A DNA stretch of 64,000 nt from the NCBI GenBank assembly GCA_023150835.1, contig JAKLKB010000004.1, positions 1-64,000 of the forward strand, in the 5' to 3' direction. The notes beneath the pieces were generated by a model. It searched no databases. It had not been told where the DNA came from and was given only the letters and a program-made list of their open reading frames with translations. Source of the stretch: Myxococcota bacterium. Lineage in GTDB: Bacteria; Myxococcota_C; UBA6777. The translations under genes and the position numbers were made by a program. The stretch's first letter is position 1; every line of letters begins with the position of its first letter. Below are positions 26,339 through 34,957 of the stretch, in pieces.

Positions 26339-27508
26339 TTAGGCTTTCTGTGACGAGACAGCGGCGTGGGCATAATGAAGCAAGGCTGCGACATAAAAAC
26401 GGGCCGCAGCGAAAAGTTCGGCTGTATCGACGTATTCGTGGATGGTGTGCGCTGTTCCCAAGGCTCCGGGACCGACGATCACACAGCGAGCGCCGCGAGC
26501 AACAAGGATGTTGGCGTCCGAATGACTGCGAAAGATATCGCGTGAAGACGACATACCGACAGAACCAAAGGCCCGCTCGGTTAGCTGCATCAGCGGCTCT
26601 TCGGGAGAAAGCGCGAACCCTGCAAAGCGCATCTTCCATTCGCCCCGCACGCCGAGTTTGGGATGACTCGCCTCAAACGCCGCCAACGTGCGATCTACCC
26701 GCGCACAAAAGGCGTCGACATCGACCTTTGGATGAAGATGAAAGTCCACTTCGGCCCGACAAGTCTCAGGGACCGTAAAGTCGGCATTTTCTCCGACAAG
26801 CTCGCGCAACGTAAAAACCATCCATCGAGCGCTCTCTTCCCATCCATCGGGCGCATCCAACTGATCTAGCTCGCGCACCAGATCCATCATCGTCCAGATC
26901 GCATTGTGCCCATACTCCGGGATCGCCGAATGGACGCGCTCGCCGTTGGTATGCAGCGCAAGCTCGCAGTACCCGTAATGTTGCCACGCCATGCGCATAT
27001 CCGTAGGCTCGCCGATCATCACCATCTCAGGCGATGGTCCCGCGTCGACAAAGGTTTGCGATCCTGTGCCGCCTTCTTCTTCGTCCACCAACATCGCCAA
27101 CAAAAGCCCCGGCCCATCGTCGGGATAACCCGCTTGCTTGAGCACAAGAAAGGCTTCCAACATCGCCGCGACACCGCTTTTCATATCCGCAGAACCCAAA
27201 CCCGCGATCCGATCGGCTGTTTGATGCGCTCGATGATCGTCCATGTGCCGCAAAAAGATCGTATCCACATGGCCCATCAAGCAAAACGCTGGCTCACCCT
27301 TGCCTAGACGCACCAGCAGATTGTAATGCCCGCCCTCCACCGCCTGTCGCCGATACGCCAGTCCATGCGCCTCCAACCACCGCTCCAGATACGCCAAGAT
27401 GCCTTCTTCGCCCCTTGGCGGCGAATAGATATCCACCATCTCCACAAGACGGCGCTCCAAACGCACCCGATCCACCAATGACAACGCCCTTTCTAGCAAA
27501 TCCAACAA
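26339..27508 (-). CDS. M20-family metallopeptidase (ArgE/DapE-like)
   Basis: This protein of about 389 residues has the full set of M20 zinc-site motifs: GHVDTIF with His 80 and Asp 82, GSADMKSG with Asp 108, VDEEEGG with Glu 143/144, MIGEPTD, and the late His in AHTIHEYV. A dimerisation/lid domain lies between about 185 and 290. Members remove N-acyl groups or cleave dipeptides; the substrate here is unknown. The start is placed at TTG 27508, five bases after the stop of the acetyltransferase gene and just downstream of AAAGGG. This suggests translational coupling. The frame is open to 27619 inside the upstream gene. Confidence 0.88.
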   Translation of the reverse strand: MLDLLERALSLVDRVRLERRLVEMVDIYSPPRGEEGILAYLERWLEAHGLAYRRQAVEGGHYNLLVRLGKGEPAFCLMGHVDTIFLRHMDDHRAHQTADRIAGLGSADMKSGVAAMLEAFLVLKQAGYPDDGPGLLLAMLVDEEEGGTGSQTFVDAGPSPEMVMIGEPTDMRMAWQHYGYCELALHTNGERVHSAIPEYGHNAIWTMMDLVRELDQLDAPDGWEESARWMVFTLRELVGENADFTVPETCRAEVDFHLHPKVDVDAFCARVDRTLAAFEASHPKLGVRGEWKMRFAGFALSPEEPLMQLTERAFGSVGMSSSRDIFRSHSDANILVARGARCVIVGPGALGTAHTIHEYVDTAELFAAARFYVAALLHYAHAAVSSQKA

Positions 27509-27513
27509 CCGCT

Positions 27514-28770
27514 CTACCCTTTCTTTTTCTCTTCGCGTGTTTGATCCAAACGACGCGCACGACGCCTTTTTCGCACAGAACGCACTCGCGCTTTGGCGTC
27601 TCCCTTCAACGTCTTCCACAAATACACATGCTTTTGCATCTGTTCAAAGCCCTGACGTTGAAAAAACCGAATACCTCGCACGTTGTGGGCGCTGGTGTCC
27701 ACAATAAACATCCGCACATCTTCTTCTTCCAACATCCGATCTTCGATCGCATCCATCAACTGCTGCCCCACCCCTGCCCGCTGCCAGCCGGGAGCCACCC
27801 CCAACCATGTGACATAGCCGTACGTCCACGCCGTCCCTTTGTCGATCGTCGTCCCCATCACAAAGCCCAACAACTGTTCGTTCGGTCCTTCGGCCACCAA
27901 ACAATAATCTGAGTCCGCATGAAACAATCCCGTCACTTCGTACTCATCCCAAGTCCGGTATAACATCGGATAATTCTCTGAAGTAAACAGTTCTTCCCCA
28001 AGGTGAAACACCGCCGCAAGATCATCGATCTCCATATCACGCACCACCACACGAACGCGCTTTCCTTGGATCTCGTTCGTCGTGACCGAGATAATCGACC
28101 TCTCCAGACTCTCCTCTTCCAATTCACGCACCTGTTGCGGTGTGTGCGATCCGTTCGTCTGTTCGCGGTATTCGAGAGCGTCCTCTAGCGGCTTGCGTTC
28201 TTCCCCCTCTCTTTGATCTTCGTATTGCCCCATAAACGCAGCACCGTGGATCGGAGAGTGCGCGGTGGTATGTGCGCTTTCATGCACACGCGCTTCCAAC
28301 CGATGTTCGGGCAAAAACAATGGATTTCTCGAAGAGCGTTCGCCGCTTGCTCTCTCTGCCTCCTCTTGCTCCATCTCAACGAAAGCATCATACGATTCGT
28401 GTCGTAAAGCAGCCGATTCCGTCAGCCCATCAGGCTCTCCCATCGGCTCGATCGGTGATTCCGAAACAATCAATCGCTTTTTACGCGCCCGAGGCTTCAC
28501 TTCTTTGGTTTCTGCCTTTTTCGAGCCTTCTTCAAGGCTACTTTTTTTGACTTTTTTTACAGTCTTCTCTTCGGATTTTTTTTCCGTTTTTTTCTCGATT
28601 TTTTTTCTGGGCTTTTTTTCGACTTTTTTCTCGGTTTCTTTTTTTGGCTTTTTTTCAGGCTTTTTGTCAACTTTTTTCTCCACCTTTTTTGCTGGACTTT
28701 TTGGGGTGGCTTTCTTTCGTTTTTTCGGCGCATTGTTCGCGTTGCGCGTCGTGCGCTTGCGACCAACCAT
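27514..28770 (-). CDS. GNAT acetyltransferase with histone H1-like Lys-rich N-terminal tail
   Basis: This 418-residue protein begins with about 95 residues made largely of KKPEKK, KKVEKK and SPAKK motifs, resembling histone H1 or AlgP-type DNA-binding tails. An acidic, poorly conserved linker follows (about 100-235). A GNAT domain (about 243-392) carries the acetyl-CoA-binding signature VAPGWQRAGVGQQLM, the VTWLGV strand, and the C-terminal NVRGIRFFQRQGF motif. The end is again basic. It lies 39 bp downstream of a Ser/Thr kinase gene and five bases upstream of the M20 peptidase start, so these three are probably one operon. Protein, tail or small-molecule acetylation are all possible. Confidence 0.85.
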   Translation of the reverse strand: MVGRKRTTRNANNAPKKRKKATPKSPAKKVEKKVDKKPEKKPKKETEKKVEKKPRKKIEKKTEKKSEEKTVKKVKKSSLEEGSKKAETKEVKPRARKKRLIVSESPIEPMGEPDGLTESAALRHESYDAFVEMEQEEAERASGERSSRNPLFLPEHRLEARVHESAHTTAHSPIHGAAFMGQYEDQREGEERKPLEDALEYREQTNGSHTPQQVRELEEESLERSIISVTTNEIQGKRVRVVVRDMEIDDLAAVFHLGEELFTSENYPMLYRTWDEYEVTGLFHADSDYCLVAEGPNEQLLGFVMGTTIDKGTAWTYGYVTWLGVAPGWQRAGVGQQLMDAIEDRMLEEEDVRMFIVDTSAHNVRGIRFFQRQGFEQMQKHVYLWKTLKGDAKARVRSVRKRRRARRLDQTREEKKKG

Positions 28771-28809
28771 GTTCGTTTCTCCTTGTTTTTGGGGGGGGTC
28801 GATACGGCC

Positions 28810-31416
28810 TCAACCTTTGGCAGGAGCAGAGGCGGCTTTGGGATGGCGAGGACGCCAGAGATAGGCGATATAAGATAACGCCAAAAGATCGGTTAGCAAC
28901 TTCCACTCAAAGATCCAACGCACCCACAGCGCCGAACCAAAGAAGTTCAGCAAGAACAGCAGCGCAGGCCACACCAAGCGTCGATCCAGATGCCCCGCAT
29001 AACCGCCGATGGTCAGCGCATACAACAGCGAAGTGATCGCAAATCCCTCGCGTGCAGGAATCCCCAACAGCAGACACCCCCACGGCAACACAAACAAAGC
29101 GGTCCCTAACCCCCACAGCGACACGATGATCGAACGATTTGCTCGATTTTGTAGCATCGCTTTGCGCGAAGACAACGTCGCAACCGCCGTCCACCCAAAA
29201 AAGAGCCCTCCAAAAAGCACAAACGCCCGCGTATCAAACAAAAACAACGGCCCTTGTCGTCCAAACAAACGCCCTCCGCTCTCGCTAAACAAGAACAAAA
29301 AAGGCGAATAGATCGCTGTCAACAACAGAACCAAAAAACTGCGTAAACGCTGCCCGATCTGGATATCGTGGTCCTGCGCAAAACGCTCCAGATGTTCCCA
29401 TCGTTCGGCCTTTTCTTTGCGCTTTTGACGCAGTCTCAACAGTTCCGTCCGTAAAGCCACCGAAGGACTCTCAAGCTGCGCCATCCACATCGCCGCTGCT
29501 TGTTCGTTTTCTCGCCCGATCTCATAGCGCGCCATTGTTTCCCGAAGATCCGCCAAACCAGATTGTGCTTGTAAGTTTTTGTCCCATGCTTTCAACGCTT
29601 GTTGAAAGCCAAACTGCGCCTCCAAAAACAAGCCGTGTACCCTCATCTCATCGGGCTGTTCTTCGCTTGGCAGTGCAACGATCTCTTGCAACAACGCAAG
29701 CCCGATCTGCGCTTCATCGCACAGCACCAAAGAATGACGGTGTTGCAAAAAGTAGGATAGCGCACGGCGCAATTCTTCGACATTAAGATAGCGTTGTTTG
29801 GGATCTTTTTGTGTCGATTTTTTGCAGATCTCGATCAGTTCGCGGGGAATCTCTTTGGAAAAAGCCAACGGCTCGCAGTCATAAGCGCTCAACAACGCTG
29901 CCTCTACGCTGCCTCTTTTGTGCGGTGGCTCGCCCATCACGATCTCGTACAAGATCGCACCCAATAAAAAGATATCTGTGGCTTGGCTTAATTCGTTTGA
30001 GCGCCCCATCACCATCTCAGGAGCCATGTAAAACGGTGTCCCTACGATATCGTTTTCGGGATCTTCTCCATCAGGCAACAGCACCTTCCCCTCTTTCCAC
30101 TCGATCGCAAGTCCCCAGTCCAAGACATACACTTCACCAAAAGGACCGATCATCACATTCGCGGGCTTGAGATCGCGGTGCAAGATCCCCTTGTTGTGGG
30201 CAAAAGCCACCGCATTACACACCTGCACCAATATCCGCAGGTTCCATTCAAGATGATCGCGCCCGTCCTCCCGACGCAATGGATGCTCAGCATCATTCAT
30301 CAACTGGCTCCATGGAACGCCTTCGATCCGCTTCATCACAAAAAACGGAGACGACCGTTGATCGCAACCCAACACGTGGATCGGCACGATATTCGGATGC
30401 TCCAAACGCCCTGTTATTCGAGCTTCGCGCAACAAAGCAAGCTGGTTCTGTGTGGTCGAGCGTTCGGGCCGCAGCCGCTTGAGCGCCACTTCTCGCTGAA
30501 GCGGTACTTGCAACGCGGCTTCGACGATCGCCATCCCACCGAGCCCGATCTGTGTGCCGATCTGTAGATCGGGCGGCTCCACCCTTGGCAACGTATCATC
30601 GCGCTGCGCGATCACTACACGCGGCAAACTATCGAGCGAAACCGCTGCCTCGTCCGCTTCGGACAACCGACGCTGCAACGCACCACGCGCATTGAAACGC
30701 GCCGTTTCGACATCAAAACCGATCTCCTGCCAATGCGCCCTCAACAAACGTACGGTCTCTTCTGGCACTTTCCGCTTTCGGGCCTCGACCGTTTCAACCC
30801 TCGATACCCGCGTCTTCTCCTCACCGCTCTCAGGCCAATCCCCCACCTCATCGGTCTTTTCGGCTGTTGGTACGTCCGTATCCTTGCGCTCACTGTCCAC
30901 CCAGTCGATCACCTCGTCCGTCTTTTCGGGCGGTGACAACATCGTCTCGTCCCCTTCTTTCTCGGACTCATCCTCCAACTCATCTGCCGAGATATCCGCC
31001 GATACATCTGAGGACATATCCGCCGATACATCCGCCTTTTTAGATGGAGACAACATCGTATCGTCCACATCCTTTTCTAACCAATCCTTCGGCACATCAA
31101 CCTGTTCTATCTCAGATAACATCGTCTTATTCAGATCGTCCTCCGCCCCATCCTTCGGCACATCCGCTTTTTCTGGCGGAGACAACATCGTCTTGTTCAA
31201 GCGATTCTCTAACCAAGCCTCTGACGCATCAGCCTTTTCTGACGGAGACAACATCGTCTTGTTCAAGCTATTCTCCGACCAAACCTCTGACGTATCGGCC
31301 TTTCCTAACGGAGACAACATCGTGTCGTCGAGATCTTTCTCTGACCAAGCCTTTGTCTCGTCGGTGTCTTTCACCACTCGCGCATCTTTTTCTTGCAAAC
31401 CCCTCGTCTTATGCAC
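28810..31416 (-). CDS. Ser/Thr protein kinase with 22-residue TMLS repeats and polytopic C-terminus
   Basis: This 868-residue protein has an N-terminal acidic region (1-240) holding TMLS motifs at 32, 54, 76, 98 and 120, exactly 22 residues apart, plus a sixth at 158. The kinase domain (about 275-560) has GLGGMA at 281-286, Lys 303, HRDLKPAN at 403-410 and DWG at 423-425 in place of DFG, as in several bacterial Pkn kinases. A helical stretch and about six transmembrane helices (about 690-855) follow. The start is GTG with AAGGAG seven bases upstream. The repeats look like tandem phospho-acceptor sites, possibly for an FHA partner. It is the first gene of the kinase/GNAT/M20 operon. Confidence 0.92.
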   Translation of the reverse strand: MHKTRGLQEKDARVVKDTDETKAWSEKDLDDTMLSPLGKADTSEVWSENSLNKTMLSPSEKADASEAWLENRLNKTMLSPPEKADVPKDGAEDDLNKTMLSEIEQVDVPKDWLEKDVDDTMLSPSKKADVSADMSSDVSADISADELEDESEKEGDETMLSPPEKTDEVIDWVDSERKDTDVPTAEKTDEVGDWPESGEEKTRVSRVETVEARKRKVPEETVRLLRAHWQEIGFDVETARFNARGALQRRLSEADEAAVSLDSLPRVVIAQRDDTLPRVEPPDLQIGTQIGLGGMAIVEAALQVPLQREVALKRLRPERSTTQNQLALLREARITGRLEHPNIVPIHVLGCDQRSSPFFVMKRIEGVPWSQLMNDAEHPLRREDGRDHLEWNLRILVQVCNAVAFAHNKGILHRDLKPANVMIGPFGEVYVLDWGLAIEWKEGKVLLPDGEDPENDIVGTPFYMAPEMVMGRSNELSQATDIFLLGAILYEIVMGEPPHKRGSVEAALLSAYDCEPLAFSKEIPRELIEICKKSTQKDPKQRYLNVEELRRALSYFLQHRHSLVLCDEAQIGLALLQEIVALPSEEQPDEMRVHGLFLEAQFGFQQALKAWDKNLQAQSGLADLRETMARYEIGRENEQAAAMWMAQLESPSVALRTELLRLRQKRKEKAERWEHLERFAQDHDIQIGQRLRSFLVLLLTAIYSPFLFLFSESGGRLFGRQGPLFLFDTRAFVLFGGLFFGWTAVATLSSRKAMLQNRANRSIIVSLWGLGTALFVLPWGCLLLGIPAREGFAITSLLYALTIGGYAGHLDRRLVWPALLFLLNFFGSALWVRWIFEWKLLTDLLALSYIAYLWRPRHPKAASAPAKG

Positions 31417-31545
31417 CGAAGACTCCTTCCTTCTGTTCGTTCTTCATAACCCCCATAACGCTGCACCCTCAGAGAGATCAACGCTTCCTCTCTCCGCGCC
31501 TCCGCATCGGCGAAACGCCCGTCTTTCAACGCGCTTCCCCCGCGC

Positions 31546-31752
31546 TCAACGGCACAGATCGTAGCAGCGCTGTACGCACGCATATTCCATATTCCGCCAG
31601 TCTCCTTCTCCCATCTGCCGCTGCGCTTGGCATTGTTCTACACAGCGGTTGACTTGTGCCCGACACGTCGGACTCTGGTGTGTCCGTGTCGAGACGCAAC
31701 CCACCCCACTCCATGCGCACACCCAAAGAATCCACGCCCAACGTCTGCTCAT
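31546..31752 (-). CDS. Small Cys-rich lipoprotein
   Basis: The 68 residues comprise a short signal peptide with a lipobox (GVGC), then a domain with regularly spaced cysteines (CRAQVNRCVEQCQ and CVQRCYDLC). It looks like a helical hairpin held by two disulfides, as in small CxxxC lipoproteins of myxobacteria. AAGGAG lies nine bases before the ATG, which supports it strongly despite its size. It lies 129 bp upstream of the TMLS kinase gene on the same strand. The function is unknown. Confidence 0.7.
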   Translation of the reverse strand: MSRRWAWILWVCAWSGVGCVSTRTHQSPTCRAQVNRCVEQCQAQRQMGEGDWRNMEYACVQRCYDLCR

Positions 31753-32103
31753 CCAACGGTCTCCTTCTTACTCCAACGGCGGTATCACCGTGCAAATAAT
31801 TGCACTTGCCCTGCGGCCAAGGTCTTCCCTGCACTTCCCTGTTTTGCTGCGCAGCCTTTCCTTTCTAAACAACGACAGCCTCCTGAGCAAGCGGCGCGTT
31901 TTTGCTCTTGCCTCGCCTTCTCCTCCGATCCGCCTTTTTCTTAAGCACTTTCTCTCTCCAGCATCGTTCGATGAAAACCACACGACCGTTCTAAAAAACA
32001 GCCCCCACAGCTTGACAGCCCAAAACAGATCCCCTAGAAAGCGCTCACGGGTGGATATCTTCCACCCAAGACGGCAGCAAGAAGCAAGCAACGAGAGGGC
32101 GCA
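31753..32103. other. Divergent intergenic region
   Basis: About 350 bases between the minus-strand Cys-rich lipoprotein and the plus-strand amidohydrolase. It must hold promoters for both. I see no recognisable gene, repeat or riboswitch. Confidence 0.5.
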
Positions 32104-33162
32104 ATGAGCCAACAGAAACGAGAGCGAAGCGTATGGATCGCCTATGTATCGGCACTGATCATATCGGGAGCGTGGTCAGCGTGGAGTTGTGGCGGCAAGG
32201 TCGAGCTGGGGGCCGAAGTACAGGGACAACGCCTTGATGTGGTGGATATGCACCTGCATCCCGGGGAATGGGACAATATCCCGCCCTCGACACAGACATT
32301 TCTCTCCAGCCGATTTCCTTGGCCGTTGAGTCTTATGTCGCGCCAAGTTGGAGAAAGTACCCTCAGCGCAGAAGGGATCTTGTCGCAAATGGATGCCGCA
32401 GGAGTGCGCGCTGCGATCTTGTTTGCGGTGTATGCGCCCCGAACGGTGGGGATTACCACCAACGAGTATGTGATCCAAGAGATGCGCAAGTCACCACAGC
32501 GGCTGTACGGATTGGCCAGTTTGCGCGTGGATCGCTGGAAAACCGAGAGAGAAACACAGCTCAAAGCCCTTGAAGCGGCGCTCAAAGAACCCGGCATGAT
32601 CGGCATCAAACTGGCCCACGCCCACATGCACTTTCGGATGGATGATCCCCAATACTACGGGATCTACGAGATCGCAGCCCGCTTTGAAAAACCTGTGTAT
32701 CTGCACACAGGCACCAGTCCATTTCCCGGAACCTCCCAAGAACCCGCCTACACCCACCCCGCCTATCTCGAAGACGCCATCAAAAAACATCCGAAAGCGA
32801 TCTTTATTCTCGGACATCTTGGCTACGACTTTGTGAACACAAAGACCGGTGCGTTGGACGAATGTATTCGACTCGCCAAAGCCTACCCCAACGTCTACCT
32901 TGAACCAAGCGCCTTTGGCAGCGCAGGTTCCGATCCAACAGGGGCCAATCTCCCCGACGCCATGAAGAAGATGCGCGACGCAGGGGTTGTCGATCGGATT
33001 ATCTACGGCAGCGATGGACCCCAAAGCCCGGGATTTGTACGCAACTATCTCCAACGCACCCTCAAGGCCATGCAAACCAACAACTACACGCTCGAAGAGA
33101 TACGACAAGTTCTCTCCGAAAACTTCGCACGTGTGTTCAAACTGCCTGCGAGTCAGCCATGA
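32104..33162 (+). CDS. Exported amidohydrolase-family lipoprotein
   Basis: This 352-residue protein has a signal peptide whose hydrophobic core ends at SAWSC (Cys 29), a likely lipidation site. A TIM-barrel amidohydrolase domain (PF04909 type) follows: DMHLH with His 50 and His 52, KLAHAHMHF, a central His in YLHTGTSP, LGHLG, and YGSDGP with the C-terminal Asp. Members are metal-dependent hydrolases or decarboxylases; the substrate is unknown and export is unusual for the family. GAGAGGG precedes the ATG. The stop overlaps the next ATG (ATGA), so it heads a three-gene operon with a barrel protein and a lipoprotein. Confidence 0.85.
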   Translation: MSQQKRERSVWIAYVSALIISGAWSAWSCGGKVELGAEVQGQRLDVVDMHLHPGEWDNIPPSTQTFLSSRFPWPLSLMSRQVGESTLSAEGILSQMDAAGVRAAILFAVYAPRTVGITTNEYVIQEMRKSPQRLYGLASLRVDRWKTERETQLKALEAALKEPGMIGIKLAHAHMHFRMDDPQYYGIYEIAARFEKPVYLHTGTSPFPGTSQEPAYTHPAYLEDAIKKHPKAIFILGHLGYDFVNTKTGALDECIRLAKAYPNVYLEPSAFGSAGSDPTGANLPDAMKKMRDAGVVDRIIYGSDGPQSPGFVRNYLQRTLKAMQTNNYTLEEIRQVLSENFARVFKLPASQP

Positions 33163-34181
33163 CGCGGATATTTTTAGGGCTTGTTGATTTGGGAATGTTT
33201 CGTGGGGCTTTGCCCCACACCCCACAAGGGACCAAAGGCCCCTTGACCCCGTGTCGGCGGGACGAACACAGGTTTTTCAAACAAACGTCTGCTCCGCTTG
33301 AGTGGACCCGAACATGGGGGGGTTTCGTCGCAAGTGTTGCTTCTGTGTGTTTTTACGTTTTCTCTGCGCTGTCTTGGGCAGGGATCTTTTGGTTGTGCTC
33401 GCCCATCGGGTCGCTCTCGGCAGAGTCGCGAAACCCGCCCGCCTTGCGTCCCCATGCTTCGTCTGCTCCGATGCTTCCCCCTACACGGGCCGAACGGACG
33501 GCATCCACCTCATCCACCTCATCCACCTCATCCACCGCTTCCACCGCTTCCACCACACGAACGGCCCCCACCGCGTCGAACGTCTCCGAAGATCTTCGAT
33601 GGGCCGAAAGTGCTGTGTTGGATATCCAAGGAGGGGGCGCAAGGCCGGGTGCATTCGCTTTTTCGCTGCAAGGCGGCTTTCCTTGGCAAGCGCTTCAAGC
33701 CCAAGTGGGTATGGTGGGTCGCCTGAGCGGGATCTTGCTGTATGAAAGTGCGCTGCTTGCGCGCCACCAGATCAGCGCAGGTTTGGGTCTGCGTTATGTC
33801 GATCTTCCCGGCTTTCGGCTTAGTGGGGAGGTGTTTTTGGGGGCGATCGTGCAGACGGGTTCGATCGCTTACAACGCGCCAAGCGGAGAGTTGCGCTTGC
33901 GGATGTCTTGGCGATGGGGACGATTTTTCCCCTATCTTTGGGTCGGGAGTCGCCACGCATTGTTGTTTCAAAGCCGCTCGATCGACAGCAGCCAAGGGCC
34001 AAGACAAGAGATCAGCGTCTCGCATCGATGGAGTCCGATGGCCTCTTTGGGGGTTGCTTATGCGTGGAGTCCTCGGTGGGCGCTGCGGATCGGCGTGGAT
34101 TGGGGATGGGTGGATATGCAATCGATCCCGATCCCGGGGGCGCATCTGGCCTTGATCTATGGATTCGGAGGTGCGCGTTGA
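33159..34181 (+). CDS. Outer-membrane beta-barrel-like protein with repeat-derived N-terminus
   Basis: The 340-residue frame starts at an ATG overlapping the upstream stop (ATGA). Its first 55 or so codons are family B repeat sequence (GALPHTPQGTKGPLTP...). A hydrophobic export-like segment (about 60-85), a Ser/Thr/Ala tandem linker encoded by 9-bp repeats (about 112-140), and a barrel-like domain of amphipathic strands (about 150-340) follow. The native start may have been further in, for example the GTG near 33345, with the repeat inserted between. If so, the repeat now forms the N-terminus. It is coupled at its 3' end to the lipoprotein gene by a TTGA overlap. Function unknown. Confidence 0.65.
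   Translation: MTRIFLGLVDLGMFRGALPHTPQGTKGPLTPCRRDEHRFFKQTSAPLEWTRTWGGFVASVASVCFYVFSALSWAGIFWLCSPIGSLSAESRNPPALRPHASSAPMLPPTRAERTASTSSTSSTSSTASTASTTRTAPTASNVSEDLRWAESAVLDIQGGGARPGAFAFSLQGGFPWQALQAQVGMVGRLSGILLYESALLARHQISAGLGLRYVDLPGFRLSGEVFLGAIVQTGSIAYNAPSGELRLRMSWRWGRFFPYLWVGSRHALLFQSRSIDSSQGPRQEISVSHRWSPMASLGVAYAWSPRWALRIGVDWGWVDMQSIPIPGAHLALIYGFGGAR
33161..33325 (+). repeat. Family B repeat, copy B3, within a coding frame
   Basis: It starts with GACGCGG, has GGGGCTTTGCCCCACACCCC, CCCCTTGACCCCGTGTCGG and CGCTTGAGTG, and its right end is degraded (CGAACATGGGG). Most of it is translated as the N-terminus of the barrel protein. The left end coincides with the stop codon region of the amidohydrolase gene. 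Confidence 0.65.
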
Positions 34182-34636
34182 AACGCTCGTATCTGTCGGG
34201 ATGGTGGTTGTGTTGGGCGGTTTGGTGTTTTGGATGGTTGGGCGCTTGCGAAAATGTCCCTGTGTACGAAGTCGAACTCTCGGGCGAGATCACCACACCA
34301 CAAGGCCCGATCACAAAAGGCACCCTCCATGTCCGTGTGTATCATGCCGAAAGCGGCCAAGGTATCCTCGCTCACCCGCTCGGTGGGCCGATCACCACGT
34401 GGACGTTTCAAAACAAAGGCTCCTTTACCGAGCGCGTGGGCGTCCCCACCCAACAAGGCCGAGGACTCGTCGTCTACGCTTGGCTCGATCAAGACGAAGA
34501 CAACACCCTTTGCGCAACAGGAAGATCCTCCGAACCTTCCGGCATCTTCGAACTCAAAGACTTCCCCAAACACCAGATATCCTTCAAACTCCTGCTCTCC
34601 GCGCTCTGCGCCGGCCCCGAAGCCCTCTATCCCTAA
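34178..34636 (+). CDS. Hypothetical lipoprotein
   Basis: The 152 residues run from a TTG that overlaps the upstream stop (TTGA), with GGAGG seven bases before it. A signal peptide of about 24 residues ends in the lipobox LGAC. The mature part has an Ig-like beta-sandwich look (VELSGEITTPQGPITKG, GRGLVVYAWLDQDEDN) and contains an Asp/Glu-rich loop. It is the third gene of the amidohydrolase/barrel operon. No family is recognised; a periplasmic partner of the amidohydrolase is a reasonable guess only. Confidence 0.75.
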   Translation: MKRSYLSGWWLCWAVWCFGWLGACENVPVYEVELSGEITTPQGPITKGTLHVRVYHAESGQGILAHPLGGPITTWTFQNKGSFTERVGVPTQQGRGLVVYAWLDQDEDNTLCATGRSSEPSGIFELKDFPKHQISFKLLLSALCAGPEALYP

Positions 34637-34655
34637 CCCCCAAACACCGGTACCG

Positions 34656-34810
34656 CTTGCGGGATGGTTTTTGGGGGGTGCCACACCACACCCCGCGAGG
34701 GAACGTTGTCCCCTTGACCCCGACTTGGCGGAACGATCAGAGGTTTTTCAAACAAGCGACTCTGCCGCTTGAAGGGCTGCGAACACGGCTTTTTTTGTCA
34801 ACCGCGTCAT
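34656..34810 (+). repeat. Family B repeat, copy B4
   Basis: It has GGGATGGTTTTTGGGGGGTG, CCCCTTGACCCCGACTTGGCGG, GCTTGAAGGG and GCGAACACGGCTTTTTTTGTC, then CAACCGCGTC at its right end. It abuts family A copy A2, and the pair leads into the HEAT-repeat gene. Confidence 0.7.
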
Positions 34811-34927
34811 ACGATATCCAAGAGAAGTGTGCGAAGGGTAGATGTGATCCGCTGTAGACGCCCTATAATTGGGCAGCCACAGGGGGCTGCCCCTACATCG
34901 TTCGATCATAGAACAGGTGGATTTCGT
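34811..34927 (+). repeat. Family A repeat, copy A2
   Basis: It is 117 bp, beginning ACGATATCC and ending GGATTTCGT, so its ends are imperfect inverted repeats. The centre holds the hairpin GGGCAGCC...GGCTGCCC. It is the best-preserved family member here. Confidence 0.75.
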
Positions 34928-34957
34928 ATCATTCTTACAAACATTCGAGGATATCCG

